Shown: in pieces, positions 11,325 through 19,900 of the stretch
Position numbering within the stretch: the first letter of the stretch is position 1
How the letters are laid out: the number at the start of each line of letters is the position of its first letter
NCBI GenBank assembly: GCA_027493375.1
Contig: JAPVWO010000038.1
Location: 1-36,780, forward strand
DNA length: 36,780 bases
Origin: Candidatus Multivorans thiocomprendens
GTDB lineage: Bacteria > Acidobacteriota > Thermoanaerobaculia > Multivoradales > Multivoraceae
Direction: 5' to 3'
Translations under genes and position numbers: made by a program
Notes under the pieces: model-generated
What the model was told of the DNA's origin: nothing
Database searches by the model: none
The model's input: the letters and a program-made list of their open reading frames with translations, nothing else

Positions 11325-12480
11325 CTATCTACGCCGACCCGGCATCACCAGCGGTTCGATCGGCGCCTTGAGCACGACGGTCTCTTCCTTGGGCACGTAG
11401 CAGACCGTCTCGCTGCAGGCCTGGTAGACGACGTCGACCGGGATCTCGATCTCGGTCGGCTTGTCCTGAATCGGCCAGTTGAGAATCTCGGCGTTCAGGG
11501 CGATCGGGATGGCGATGTCGGTCGTGCCTTGGGTAGATCGGCTCGCCGAGCCTCACCCCCCTGGTCGGTACGACGGTCGCCGTGGACGCGATGAAGCCGT
11601 CGGGCAGGGGTTCCGCGTAGATGTGGTAGCCGTCGGCGACCTCGAACCGCACGTGAAGAGTGCTCGTGTACTCGAACTTGAGCGCCTCGTCGGCAAGGAA
11701 GACGGAAACCTCGACGTGCTCGTCGCCCAGTTCGGCGGCCGGAACCTCGTGCTTGGCGAGGATGCGGCCGATCGCGCTGTCGCGAATCGTGCCGGCCGAC
11801 GTGCGCGTCGCGTAGTGGCGGTGGAAGAACTTCTCCGTCACCCGGCCGTCGCGGTCCGTGACGTAGACGCCCGGGAAGGGGATCCCGTAGAACCCCTTCT
11901 GGGTCGCCCGGTTGAGCACGTCCGCGTCCGGATCGATCGTCGTGTTCAGGATGCCGAAGCGCTTGATGACCGCCGAGTCGGCGTCGGAGAGCAGGTCGTA
12001 CGTGACGTCGCGATCCTCGGCAAACGTCTTCAACTGCTCCTGCGTGTCGTAGCTGATGCCGTAGACCTTGATGTCCTCGGCGTCGAAGAGTTCCAGGTTG
12101 TCTTGCAGCTCGACCAGCTGCGTGCGGCAGTACGGTCACCAGACGGCGGAGCGATAGAAGACGACGACCGCCTTCGAGTTCCCCCGGTCCGCGTGGAAGT
12201 CGATCAGCTCGCCGTCCTGGTTCGGTAGCTCGAACTCCGGCAGGCGCTCGCCGATGGCCGGGCCGGTCGGGAACTCGTGTTCCGCCGGGTAGCGCCGGCC
12301 CGGGTGGCTCGTCGGCACGGGAACCGTGATGCCGAGATCGTCCTGCCGCGCCTCCGGCGACTGGTTCTCGTGCGCGCCCTTCACTCTCTCGTTCTCGTTC
12401 TCGTCGCCGTCCTGGGAAAACGCCGGAACGGCCAGGAACATCGGGACGAGGGCGAGCAACGCAAATCGGCCTCTCTTCAT
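11325..12480 (-). CDS. Redoxin with predicted selenocysteine (UGA) plus DsbD-alpha-like domain; one apparent frameshift
   Basis: The frame opens at ATG 12480 with a signal peptide (LLALVPMFLAVPAFSQ), then an AhpC/TSA redoxin domain: IGERLPEFELPNQDGE, KAVVVFYRSAVW. In-frame TGA at 12136-12138 (codon 115) replaces the first Cys of the expected W-C-P-Y-C active site. The same frame continues PYCRTQLVELQDNLELFDAEDIKVYGISYD, unmistakable redoxin, on to a C-terminal beta-domain (TSTLHVRFEVADGYHIYAEPLPDGF). Near 11527-11534 the reading must shift by one nucleotide. The new frame gives DIAIPIALNAEILNW, then YQACSETVCYVPKEE like the DsbD N-terminal domain, ending at TAG 11325. I read TGA as selenocysteine because of a SECIS-like hairpin downstream. 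The frameshift may be a base error or true decay; pseudogenisation is the alternative. Confidence 0.7.
12105..12121 (-). promoter_or_regulatory. Candidate bacterial SECIS hairpin
   Basis: On the reverse strand the 17 nt GCAGCTGGTCGAGCTGC form a perfect 6-bp stem (GCAGCT/AGCTGC) with loop GGTCG. The loop starts exactly 20 nt after the in-frame TGA of the redoxin gene. Bacterial SECIS elements lie within the coding sequence shortly after UGA and present a GG/GGUC-type apical loop to SelB; the E. coli fdhF loop also contains GGUC. Position and loop fit. Recognition by this organism's SelB is inferred, and no sel genes are in the window. Confidence 0.6.
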
Positions 12481-12510
12481 GGGTCGAACACTCCCTCTCT
12501 CTGAGCCCGC

Positions 12511-13210
12511 CTAGAACGGTGACCAGGCGGGGTTGCTGTTGGATCCTGTGCCCGTCAGTCGAATCGGATTGGAGCCATCCAGGTTCATGACATAGATCTT
12601 CAAGAGCACGAGTGAACGTCAATCGCTGCTGGTTGGTGCCATCGACGGCGTTGGCCAGATAGATCTCCGGGTCGTCGCGGTCACGGTCGGCTTCGAAGGC
12701 GATCCACAAACCGTCGGGCGACCAGGCGACGAAGTTGTTTACGCGCCCCAGAGGATGGTCTTCGGTGAGCTGCGTGAGGTTGTACCCCCAGTTTCCGGCG
12801 TCGACGTTGGTACGCCACACCTGAGAGCTGCCGCTGCGGTTCGAATCGAAGGCGATCATCGAGCCGTCGGGCGACCAGGAGGGGCCGCCGTCGTTGGCCG
12901 CGTGGCTGGTGAGACGGACGACGTTGGAGCCGTCGGCGTTCATGATGTAGATGTCGGCGTTGTCGTTGCGAGATGATGCGAATGCGATCCGGGTGCCGTC
13001 GGGCGACCACGTCGGGGCACCATCGAAGCCCGGATTGTTGGTCAGCCGCGTCAGGTCGGAGCCACCTTCGTTCATGACGTAGATCTCCGGGTTGCCGTCC
13101 TGATCGGACACGAAGGCGATCCTGGAGGAGTTGTTCTGTGCCGCCGCTGGCTGCACATGTGTTGCGGTCGTGACGGCAAACAGAAGGCAGATGAAGAGAA
13201 CGGGACCCAT
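12511..13210 (-). CDS. TolB-like/PD40 beta-propeller protein, damaged near the 3' end
   Basis: A signal peptide (LLFAVTTATHVQPAAAQ) is followed by repeated TolB-type blades: RIAFVSDQDGNPEIYVMN, WSPDGTRIAFASSRNDNADIYIMN, WSPDGSMIAFDSNRSG, WSPDGLWIAFEADRDRDDPEIYLAN. Such repeats form a periplasmic or extracellular propeller. The frame is right up to QQRLTFTR (about 12612). Then an adjacent frame continues the same repeat as KIYVMNLDGSNPIRLTGTG...NPAWSPF with TAG at 12511. The expected strand between these parts is missing, so a short out-of-frame deletion or assembly error has removed about half a blade. If translated as written, the first frame runs on into unrelated sequence. The gene starts 47 bp from a divergent sulfatase and precedes the redoxin by 30 bp. 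Confidence 0.7.
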
Positions 13211-13257
13211 CGCGTTGATCTCGTAGGCTATCGCCCCAACCACTCGAAAGGACAAGA

Positions 13258-14895
13258 ATGATGAATCGATGCGGCGCGCGACGCGGCCTGGTCGCCCTCG
13301 GGCTCGCCGCGGCCTTCGCGGCCGGCGCCAAGGGCGCGGCAGCACAGTTTCAACCCGCCGAGATCGGTCCGACCCGGACGATCGACTGGCAGTCCGGCGC
13401 CGATCCCGAAGGACGGCCCGCCGGGGAGCGGCCGCCCAACATCGTCGTCATCCTCGCCGACGACCTGGGCTGGAACGACCTGTCCTGGCTCGGGGGCGGC
13501 GTCGCGGGCGGCACGGTCCCGACCCCGCACATCGACTCCCTGGCCCGTGACGGCGTTCACTTCGCCAACGGCTACTCGGCCAACGGCACCTGCGCGCCGT
13601 CGCGGGCCGCGCTGATGACCGGCCGCTACGGCACCCGCTTCGGTTTCGAGTTCACGCCGACGCCGCCGGGGTTCGCCACGATGGTGCCCCGGCTCTCGAG
13701 CACGGAAGGCAGACTCCGGCAGACGAGCGGCAACACGGAAGGGGCTTCGCTTCCCATCGACGAGAAGGGCGTGCCGCCGTCCGAGATCACGCTCGCCGAG
13801 CTGCTCAAGCCGGCCGGCTACCACACCGTCCACATCGGCAAGTGGCACCTTGGTGTGGGCGACGGCATGCGAGCCCACGAGCAGGGCTTCGACGAGAGCC
13901 TGCTGATGAGGAGCGGCCTGTACCTGCCCGAGGACGACCCGAACGTCGTCAACTCGAAGCAGGAGTTCGACGGGATCGACCGCTTCCTGTGGCGCTTCGT
14001 GCGCTTCGAGGCGTCGTTCAACAACAGTCCCTCCTTCGAGCCCGGTGGATACCTGACCGACTACTACACCGACCAGGCGGTCCAGGTCATCGAGGCCAAC
14101 AGGGACCGGCCCTTCCTGCTCTACCTGGCGCACTGGGCCGTGCATACGCCGCTCCAGGCGCTGCGCGCCGACTACGAGGCGCTGTCCCACATCGAGGAGC
14201 ATCGCCTGCGGGTCTACGCCGCGATGGTCCGCTCGCTGGACCGCAGCGTCGGCCGGGTGCTCGAGGCGCTGCGCGAGAACGGCCTCGAAGAGAACACGCT
14301 CGTCTTCTTCACCTCCGACAACGGGGCGCCGGCCTACATCGGACTGCCGCGGGTAAACGAGCCGTTCCGCGGCTGGAAGATCAGCTTCTTCGAGGGAGGC
14401 ATCCACGTGCCCTTCCTCCTGAAGTGGCCGGCTCGTCTCGGCGGCGGCCAGACCTACGAAGCGCCGGTCCACGGCTTCGACATCTTCGCGACCGCGGCGG
14501 CCGCGGCCGGAGTCGATCTGCCCGGCGACCGGGAGATCGACGGCGTCGACGTGGTGCCGTACGTCCTGGGCGAGGTCGAGGGTCCGCCGCACGATCGTCT
14601 CTTCTGGCGCACCGGCGGCTACGAGGTCGTCCTCGCCGACGGCTGGAAACTCCAGATCAGCGAGCCGCCCGGGAAGGTATGGCTCTTCAACATGGCGAAG
14701 GACCCGACCGAGCAGCACAACCTCGCCGACAAGGAGCCGGAGCGGGTCGCGGCCCTGAAGAGGCTCCTCGCCGCACACAACGAGGAGCAGGCGCCGCCGA
14801 TCTGGCCGTGGGCCACCCGGAGCCCGATCAACATCGACAAGACGCTGCTCGAGCCGGACGCGCCGGATGACGAGCACATCTACTGGTACAACTGA
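13258..14895 (+). CDS. Type I sulfatase, secreted
   Basis: A 545-aa formylglycine sulfatase with an N-terminal signal peptide (VALGLAAAFAAGAKGAAAQ). Motifs are PNIVVILADDLGWNDLSW (metal Asp pair), C112-A-P-S-R-AALMTGRYG as the formylglycine site, HIGKWHLGVG, and VFFTSDNGAPAYIG. Compared with the 7.6 kb sulfatase it is longer and has CAPSR instead of CSPTR, so it is a different subfamily with probably a different sulfated substrate. Two successive ATGs (13258, 13261) follow an AAAGGA Shine-Dalgarno. It is divergent from the TolB-like gene across only 47 bp, implying shared promoter DNA. Confidence 0.93.
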   Translation: MMNRCGARRGLVALGLAAAFAAGAKGAAAQFQPAEIGPTRTIDWQSGADPEGRPAGERPPNIVVILADDLGWNDLSWLGGGVAGGTVPTPHIDSLARDGVHFANGYSANGTCAPSRAALMTGRYGTRFGFEFTPTPPGFATMVPRLSSTEGRLRQTSGNTEGASLPIDEKGVPPSEITLAELLKPAGYHTVHIGKWHLGVGDGMRAHEQGFDESLLMRSGLYLPEDDPNVVNSKQEFDGIDRFLWRFVRFEASFNNSPSFEPGGYLTDYYTDQAVQVIEANRDRPFLLYLAHWAVHTPLQALRADYEALSHIEEHRLRVYAAMVRSLDRSVGRVLEALRENGLEENTLVFFTSDNGAPAYIGLPRVNEPFRGWKISFFEGGIHVPFLLKWPARLGGGQTYEAPVHGFDIFATAAAAAGVDLPGDREIDGVDVVPYVLGEVEGPPHDRLFWRTGGYEVVLADGWKLQISEPPGKVWLFNMAKDPTEQHNLADKEPERVAALKRLLAAHNEEQAPPIWPWATRSPINIDKTLLEPDAPDDEHIYWYN

Positions 14896-14926
14896 GGCCG
14901 GCCGCCGCGTCGCTGTTGCGGGTGAG

Positions 14927-14954
14927 ACTGGGTGCGCCGGCGTCCTCGCCGGCC
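14927..14954. repeat. REP-type palindromic repeat, single arm
   Basis: The sequence starting ACTGGGTGCGCCGGCG and ending CTCGCCGGCC is the same unit that forms the arms of the 35.8 kb element and the 34.7 kb repeat. It contains an internal palindrome (GCCGGCG...CGCCGGC). It lies 31 bp after the sulfatase stop and could act as a transcript-end structure, but has no T-run. Confidence 0.75.
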
Positions 14955-14984
14955 GTTGAGGACGGCTGCGATCGCCCAGAGCGA

Positions 14985-15503
14985 CTACGACGTCAGGCGA
15001 CGGCCCCCCGGCCCGCGCCAAACCCACAGGTCAGAGATAGCCCAGGTTCGGCGATCCCAGTCGGGGCAGTCCCACAGGACTGGCGAGCCGTAGATCGGCT
15101 TGCGCCGCCACCATCGGCGCGGCGGATCGTCCGGCCACTCGGCCCACGGCGTGATCGTGGCGACGTGGCCCGGCCAGCCGACAATACATGGCGCTAAGTC
15201 CACACAGTTCGTCGGCCGGGACGGGGGATTCGGCACACGCCGGATGCCGGGGAAGCGGTCGAGCGCCACGAGCGGAACCCCGAAGCGCCACCGCATCAAT
15301 CCCGAATCGCCCAAGCCCCGGCGTATGTCCCGAAGCGTGTCGAGCACCTCTCGGTAAGGCTTGCGGGATAAACGCATCAGAGCGACGTGCACACAGGGGC
15401 TGTAGCCCAAGCGCCGCACCTCGACCCACGGCATGCCATCCGACCAGTCGCGCAGCGCGAGCGCTTGCCTGCCCTTCGAGGGTCCTGCTGAGTTGCGTGT
15501 CAC
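14985..15503 (-). CDS. Hypothetical protein, Trp/Arg-rich
   Basis: A 172-aa frame with no recognised domain. The body reads like a real protein: YSPCVHVALMRLSRKPYREVLDTLRDIRR, LMRWRFGVPLVALDRFPGIRRVPN, VGWPGHVATITPWAEWPDDPPRRWW, DLWVWRGPG. It has an unusually high Trp content. The start is GTG 15503 or ATG 15434 (MPWVEVRRLG); the second is supported by where conserved-looking sequence begins. There are no transmembrane segments. It lies on the same strand as the HicBA pair but 170 bp downstream. A non-coding explanation cannot be excluded. Confidence 0.5.
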   Translation of the reverse strand: MTRNSAGPSKGRQALALRDWSDGMPWVEVRRLGYSPCVHVALMRLSRKPYREVLDTLRDIRRGLGDSGLMRWRFGVPLVALDRFPGIRRVPNPPSRPTNCVDLAPCIVGWPGHVATITPWAEWPDDPPRRWWRRKPIYGSPVLWDCPDWDRRTWAISDLWVWRGPGGRRLTS

Positions 15504-15674
15504 CGTCCGGTCCCTCCTTGATCTGTCAGTTCCACAGGTGGCTGCGGCTGATCGTTGCTCCTCGGTAAGGCCCTAGTCACCGACCCGGATATCAGGAGGT
15601 CAAGCCCAACACTGTCGAACGAAGCGTGTGAACGGTCGACTCCCCGGGGGGTTTCGGCCAACGGGCGAGGGCGG

Positions 15675-15914
15675 TCACACTCGGCGCGGCGACTCCACTT
15701 CGAAGTCCTCCCGCGGAAGGCCGGACTGACGGATGACCGCCCGTAGCGTTCCGACCGCGAGCTCACGATGGTCCGGGACCGGAACGGTCACGGTCCCCCC
15801 GCCGCTGCGCTTCTGCATCACGACGTGACTGCCCTTCCTCCGCACCTGCCGAAACCCGTGGCGTTCCAGAATGCGCCGGACTTCAGCGCCAGAGAGCCGC
15901 CGCAGCCTAGCCAA
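15675..15914 (-). CDS. hicA: HicA-type mRNA interferase toxin
   Basis: A 79-aa HicA/YcfA-like toxin with a dsRBD-like fold that cleaves mRNA in a translation-independent way. The signature is LSGAEVRRILERHGFRQVRRKGSHVVMQ, in which His30 of GSHVVM is the catalytic position, then TVTVPVPDHRELAVGTLRAVIRQSGL. Size and all motifs are typical. It follows hicB with an 8-nt overlap, so antitoxin is translated first. Confidence 0.92.
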   Translation of the reverse strand: MARLRRLSGAEVRRILERHGFRQVRRKGSHVVMQKRSGGGTVTVPVPDHRELAVGTLRAVIRQSGLPREDFEVESPRRV

Positions 15915-16128
15915 CCGCGATGTTCAGGTTCGTGACATAGACCTCGCGTCGGTACCGCCGCTCCTGCTCTTCGGGAGACGCCTGCTCGAAGAACAGCTCC
16001 AGCGCCTCCCGCAGGTTCTCTCGCGCTTCACGTACGGTGGCTCCTTGGCTGACTACGTCGAACTCTGGGCAGAGGGCAACGTAGAGGTCATCTTCTCGTT
16101 CGATGACTGCGGTCAACGTCGTGTTCAT
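15907..16128 (-). CDS. hicB: HicB-type antitoxin
   Basis: A 73-aa protein with the partially degraded RNase H-like fold of HicB: LTAVIEREDDLYVALCPEFDVVSQGATVREARENLREALELFFEQ. Its short C-terminus, after EVYVTNLNIAVG, carries no obvious extra DNA-binding domain, so autoregulation may rest on the complex with HicA. It is upstream of, and overlaps, hicA on the minus strand. The ATG at 16128 is the natural start. Confidence 0.92.
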   Translation of the reverse strand: MNTTLTAVIEREDDLYVALCPEFDVVSQGATVREARENLREALELFFEQASPEEQERRYRREVYVTNLNIAVG

Positions 16129-16224
16129 GCTCCCTCCCTCCGATCTCCGTGAGCCTTGATTCTACGGCCTCGGTCGTTCCCGGGAGCGTCCCTGGTGAGC
16201 CTCCGAAGCTGACCGCCGCGGAAG

Positions 16225-16826
16225 CTACTGCCACGACACGTGCCGGTCGAAGAAGCGCACGATCACGTTGTGCACTTCATCCGACTCAGGGAGACGCGGG
16301 TTGAACGCGAACGTCGCGTGCCCGAGACCTTCCCAAACGTGCAGGTCGGCCTCGACGCCGAGGCTGACCAGCTTGTTCTGGCTGGCCAGTACGCCGCCGA
16401 GCGCGAGGTCGCGCGTGCCGCTGATGAGTAGTGCCGGCGGGAAGCGGGCCAACACGTCGTTGTGGTCGCCGGGAGCAACGACGGGGTCGCCGGCCTCCAC
16501 GCCACGGAAGTAGCCGCTCGGCTGGGGCGGCTCCGCCGGCTCGACCGGGCGCGGGAAGCCGTTGATCGCGGACACCGGGAATGCGCTCTCGCTGCGGCCC
16601 ATCTTGAAGACGCCGCGGTGTCGCCATCGGTCGTCGGAATCCCGGCGCACAAGAGACCGATCGCACCCGGCAGCGACAGGTCGTTCTCGAGGATGTAGGG
16701 GACCGTCTACGCGGTGAGCATGGCGCCGGCCAAACAGCCGTAGATGCCGATCCTCGCCGCCTCGTAGTCCTCCAGCATCACCTTGTAGACGGCGATGACG
16801 TCCTCGACGCCCGCCGGATGCGTGAG
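16225..16826 (-). pseudogene. Decayed 3' copy of the alpha/beta-hydrolase gene at 27.4-28.6 kb
   Basis: The reverse strand repeats the last ~200 codons of the intact hydrolase in the same orientation. Over about 124 residues from VFKMGRSESAF to the C-terminus only about eight positions differ. Damage is clear: a 1-nt deletion near 16615 (GDT-P-GVF region) shifts the frame; CAG of LTAQTVAYI is TAG at 16707-16709; and similarity ends near 16826, so the N-terminal half with the oxyanion HGGG and nucleophile motif is absent. With the intact copy it brackets the helicase/PLD locus as a ~600-bp direct repeat. Confidence 0.88.
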
Positions 16827-16962
16827 TTCAAGGCCTTCGGGTCTCATGGCTCCCTGAATCACCACGGCGCCTTGCTACGGAGAGCTTCGTCTGTGAGGAT
16901 CGGCGACCTTCAACTACAAGGAGTTCCAAGTCCAGCCTGGCTCTGGGAGCTGTACTAGAGGC

Positions 16963-19900
16963 ATGGGAGACGGGCGATGGAGCAGAGTGACTGACATGGG
17001 AGAGGCAGCCGAGCGCCAAGACTCAGTGCAGAAACATGCACTGACGGTTCACGCCGATACGGCCGCGAAGCTGAACTTCGCGGCCCACCAGTGCGCCTTT
17101 CCCGTGCTCCACAGCCTTGAGGTCGAGAATCCCGACGGCACAACGTTCTTCGAGGACCTCGTGCTGACACTCGAGTCAGACCCCGCGTTCCTCAGGACGA
17201 AGGAATGGCCGTTAGATCGGATTGACCCAGGAGGCCGAATTCGCATCAGGAATCGCGACCTCGACCTGAGTAGCGCATTCCTGCTGGAACGCGCCGAGAA
17301 GATGACGGGCACGCTTGGGTTCCGCCTTGAGAAGGATGGAGTCCTTCTGGCTGAACTCCGCAAGCCGGTCGAGTTGCTCGCCTACAACGAGTGGGGTGGC
17401 ACCGACTTCATGCCGGAACTCCTGGCTGCGTTCTGTACGCCCAACGACCCGGCTGTGGACGCGTTACTCCATCACGCCAGCGACGTGTTACGGAAGGCGG
17501 GAAAGCCGGATCAGATCGATGGGTACAAGTCGCGGCGCCGCCAACGTGTATGGGAAGTCGTCAGTTCCATCTACTCCGCGATCGCCAACCTCGGCCTCAC
17601 CTACGCCCTTCCTCCGTCAAGTTTCGAACGCAACGGCCAGAAGGTCCGTCGGCCCCACCGCATTCTCGATACGCGTGTAGCGACCTGCCTGGATACGGCC
17701 CTGCTCTTTGCCGCGGCCTTCGAGCAGGCCGGGCTTAATCCGATCGTGGCACTCCCGAAGGATCACGCGCTCGTCGGTGTTTGGCTGCAGCCGGAGAGTC
17801 TTTCGACGATCGCGATCGACGACGCCGAGACACTCCGAAAGCGCGTCGATCTCCAGGAGCTGTTGCTCATCGAAACGACCTGCGTGACAACGCACTCCGC
17901 TCCGAGTTTCTCCCGAGCGTTGGAGGCGGCCCGGCGCATGGTCGAACCGGACCTAGACAGCACCTTTGTGGCGGCCGTCGACATCGGGCGAGCGCGCGCT
18001 CACCAGATCACGCCGCTCGCGCTGAAGTCCGGCAAGGCCGCAGCAGAAGTCGGGAGCGGCGGCACGACCGCCGAACTGCCCCTCGAGCATGCGCCCCCAT
18101 TGCCCGACTTCGACGATGCCGGCGCTCGTGACGAAGACGGACGCTCCCGAGATGGCAAGCCCGAGAGTCCTCTGGAACGCTGGCAACGGAAGCTGTTGGA
18201 CTTGACGCTTCGCAATCCACTGTTGAATCACCGTTCAACGAAGACCAGCCTGAGGGTCATCTGTCCGGACCCGGCACGACTTGAAGACCGGCTCGCTGCT
18301 GGCGCCCGACTCCGCATCCAACCCGTGTGGTCCTCCGCGCAGCAACAGGACGAGGAGATTCACAATCAACGGACCGGGCAGCTCATCACACAGGACTACG
18401 CTCAAGACGAACTCGACCGCGGTCGCCTGCTCGTCGATCTTCCACGCAAGGAGTTGGACGACCGGGCCGTCAGGATCTTCCGCAAGGCACGGACAGCCCT
18501 AGAGGAAGGCGGCGCCAATACGCTCTATCTGGCAATCGGCTTTCTGCGCTGGAAGCGCCAAGGCAACGACGAGCGCACATTCAGGGCTCCGCTGATCCTG
18601 CTTCCCGTCACACTGCAACGCAAGTCGGTGCGTAGCGGCATTACGATGATGCAGCACGACGACGAGCCGCGCTTCAACACGACCTTGCTGGAGATGCTCC
18701 GCAGGGACTTCGGAGCCGACATCCACGGCCTGGATGGAGATCTGCCGCGAGACGAGAGCGGCATCGATGTCGGACTCATCTGGAACCGGGTCCGTCAGGC
18801 CGTGAAGGACGTGCCTGGCTTCGAGGTCGTCGAGGACGTGGAACTCGGCCACTTCTCCTTCGTGAAGTACCTCATGTGGAAGGACCTCGTGGACCGGACC
18901 GAAGCGCTACGAAACAACGGTGTCGTCCGCCACCTGATGGACTCACCCGGTGCTCCCTACGGCTCGAGCGTGGCCTTCGTTGAACCGCAGCGGCTCGACC
19001 ACGACTACCGACCTTCCGATCTGCTAACCGCGCTGCCGGCGGACTCGTCGCAAATGGCTGCGATAGCGGCTGCCGATCGAGGGAAGGACTTCGTAATCAT
19101 CGGGCCACCGGGAACCGGGAAGAGCCAGACCATCTCAAACCTCATCGGCCATCTCCTGGGCAAAGGCAAGACGGTGCTCTTTCTGTCTGAAAAGACGGCT
19201 GCGTTGGACGTCGTCTATCGGCGCCTGGACGAAGTCGGGCTCGGCCGCTTCTGCCTCGAACTGCACTCCAACAAGGCGCGCAAGATCGATGTCCTGAAAC
19301 AGCTAGAAAGAGCCCAGCCCTCTGCCGAGAGCGTGCCCGAGGAGTGGAACCGCAAGACCGACGAGCTATCGTCGCTGCGTCACGACCTGAACCGCCTCGT
19401 AGACCACCTGCATCGAAAGCGAAGAAACGGTCTGACGGCATTCCATGCAATGGGCGTCAAGGTCCGCGACGAGGAACTATCGCACCGGGTCGCGCTGTCG
19501 TGGCCCTCCGCAGACCATCACAACGAAGACGATCTGCGTGCCGTGCGCAGGGTTGTCAGGAACCTGTCGATTCAGGCCAGTGCCCTTGGGGACATTTCAC
19601 AGAGCCCATTCCAGCCGATCGAAGCGGAAGAGTGGACACCGAGTTGGCAGGAGCGAGTCGTCGCGAGATGTCGCGAGCTAGCCGCTGCCGCGAGGTCTGT
19701 CGAAAGTCTCTGCGCCTCCCTGTGCGGCTCACTCGGAGTGGATTTACCCGATCACTCGCTCCCGCGCCTCGAAGCACTGGGCGAACTCGCGTCCGTACTG
19801 CTCGACTCGTTTCGTAAGCCGACTTCCTACGCTCTCGAACCCGACGGCGTCGAGCGCATCGACGCCTTCGAGGAGGCGGAGCACAGGTTGACGGCCTATC

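Noticed and set aside
11329..12480. Redoxin treated as two genes split at the TGA
   Set aside because: The second half has no start and begins exactly at the residue after the active-site Cys; a single Sec-containing protein or a nonsense allele explains it better.
13228..15027. 599-codon minus frame opposite the second sulfatase
   Set aside because: Shadow frame; the + strand carries all sulfatase motifs.
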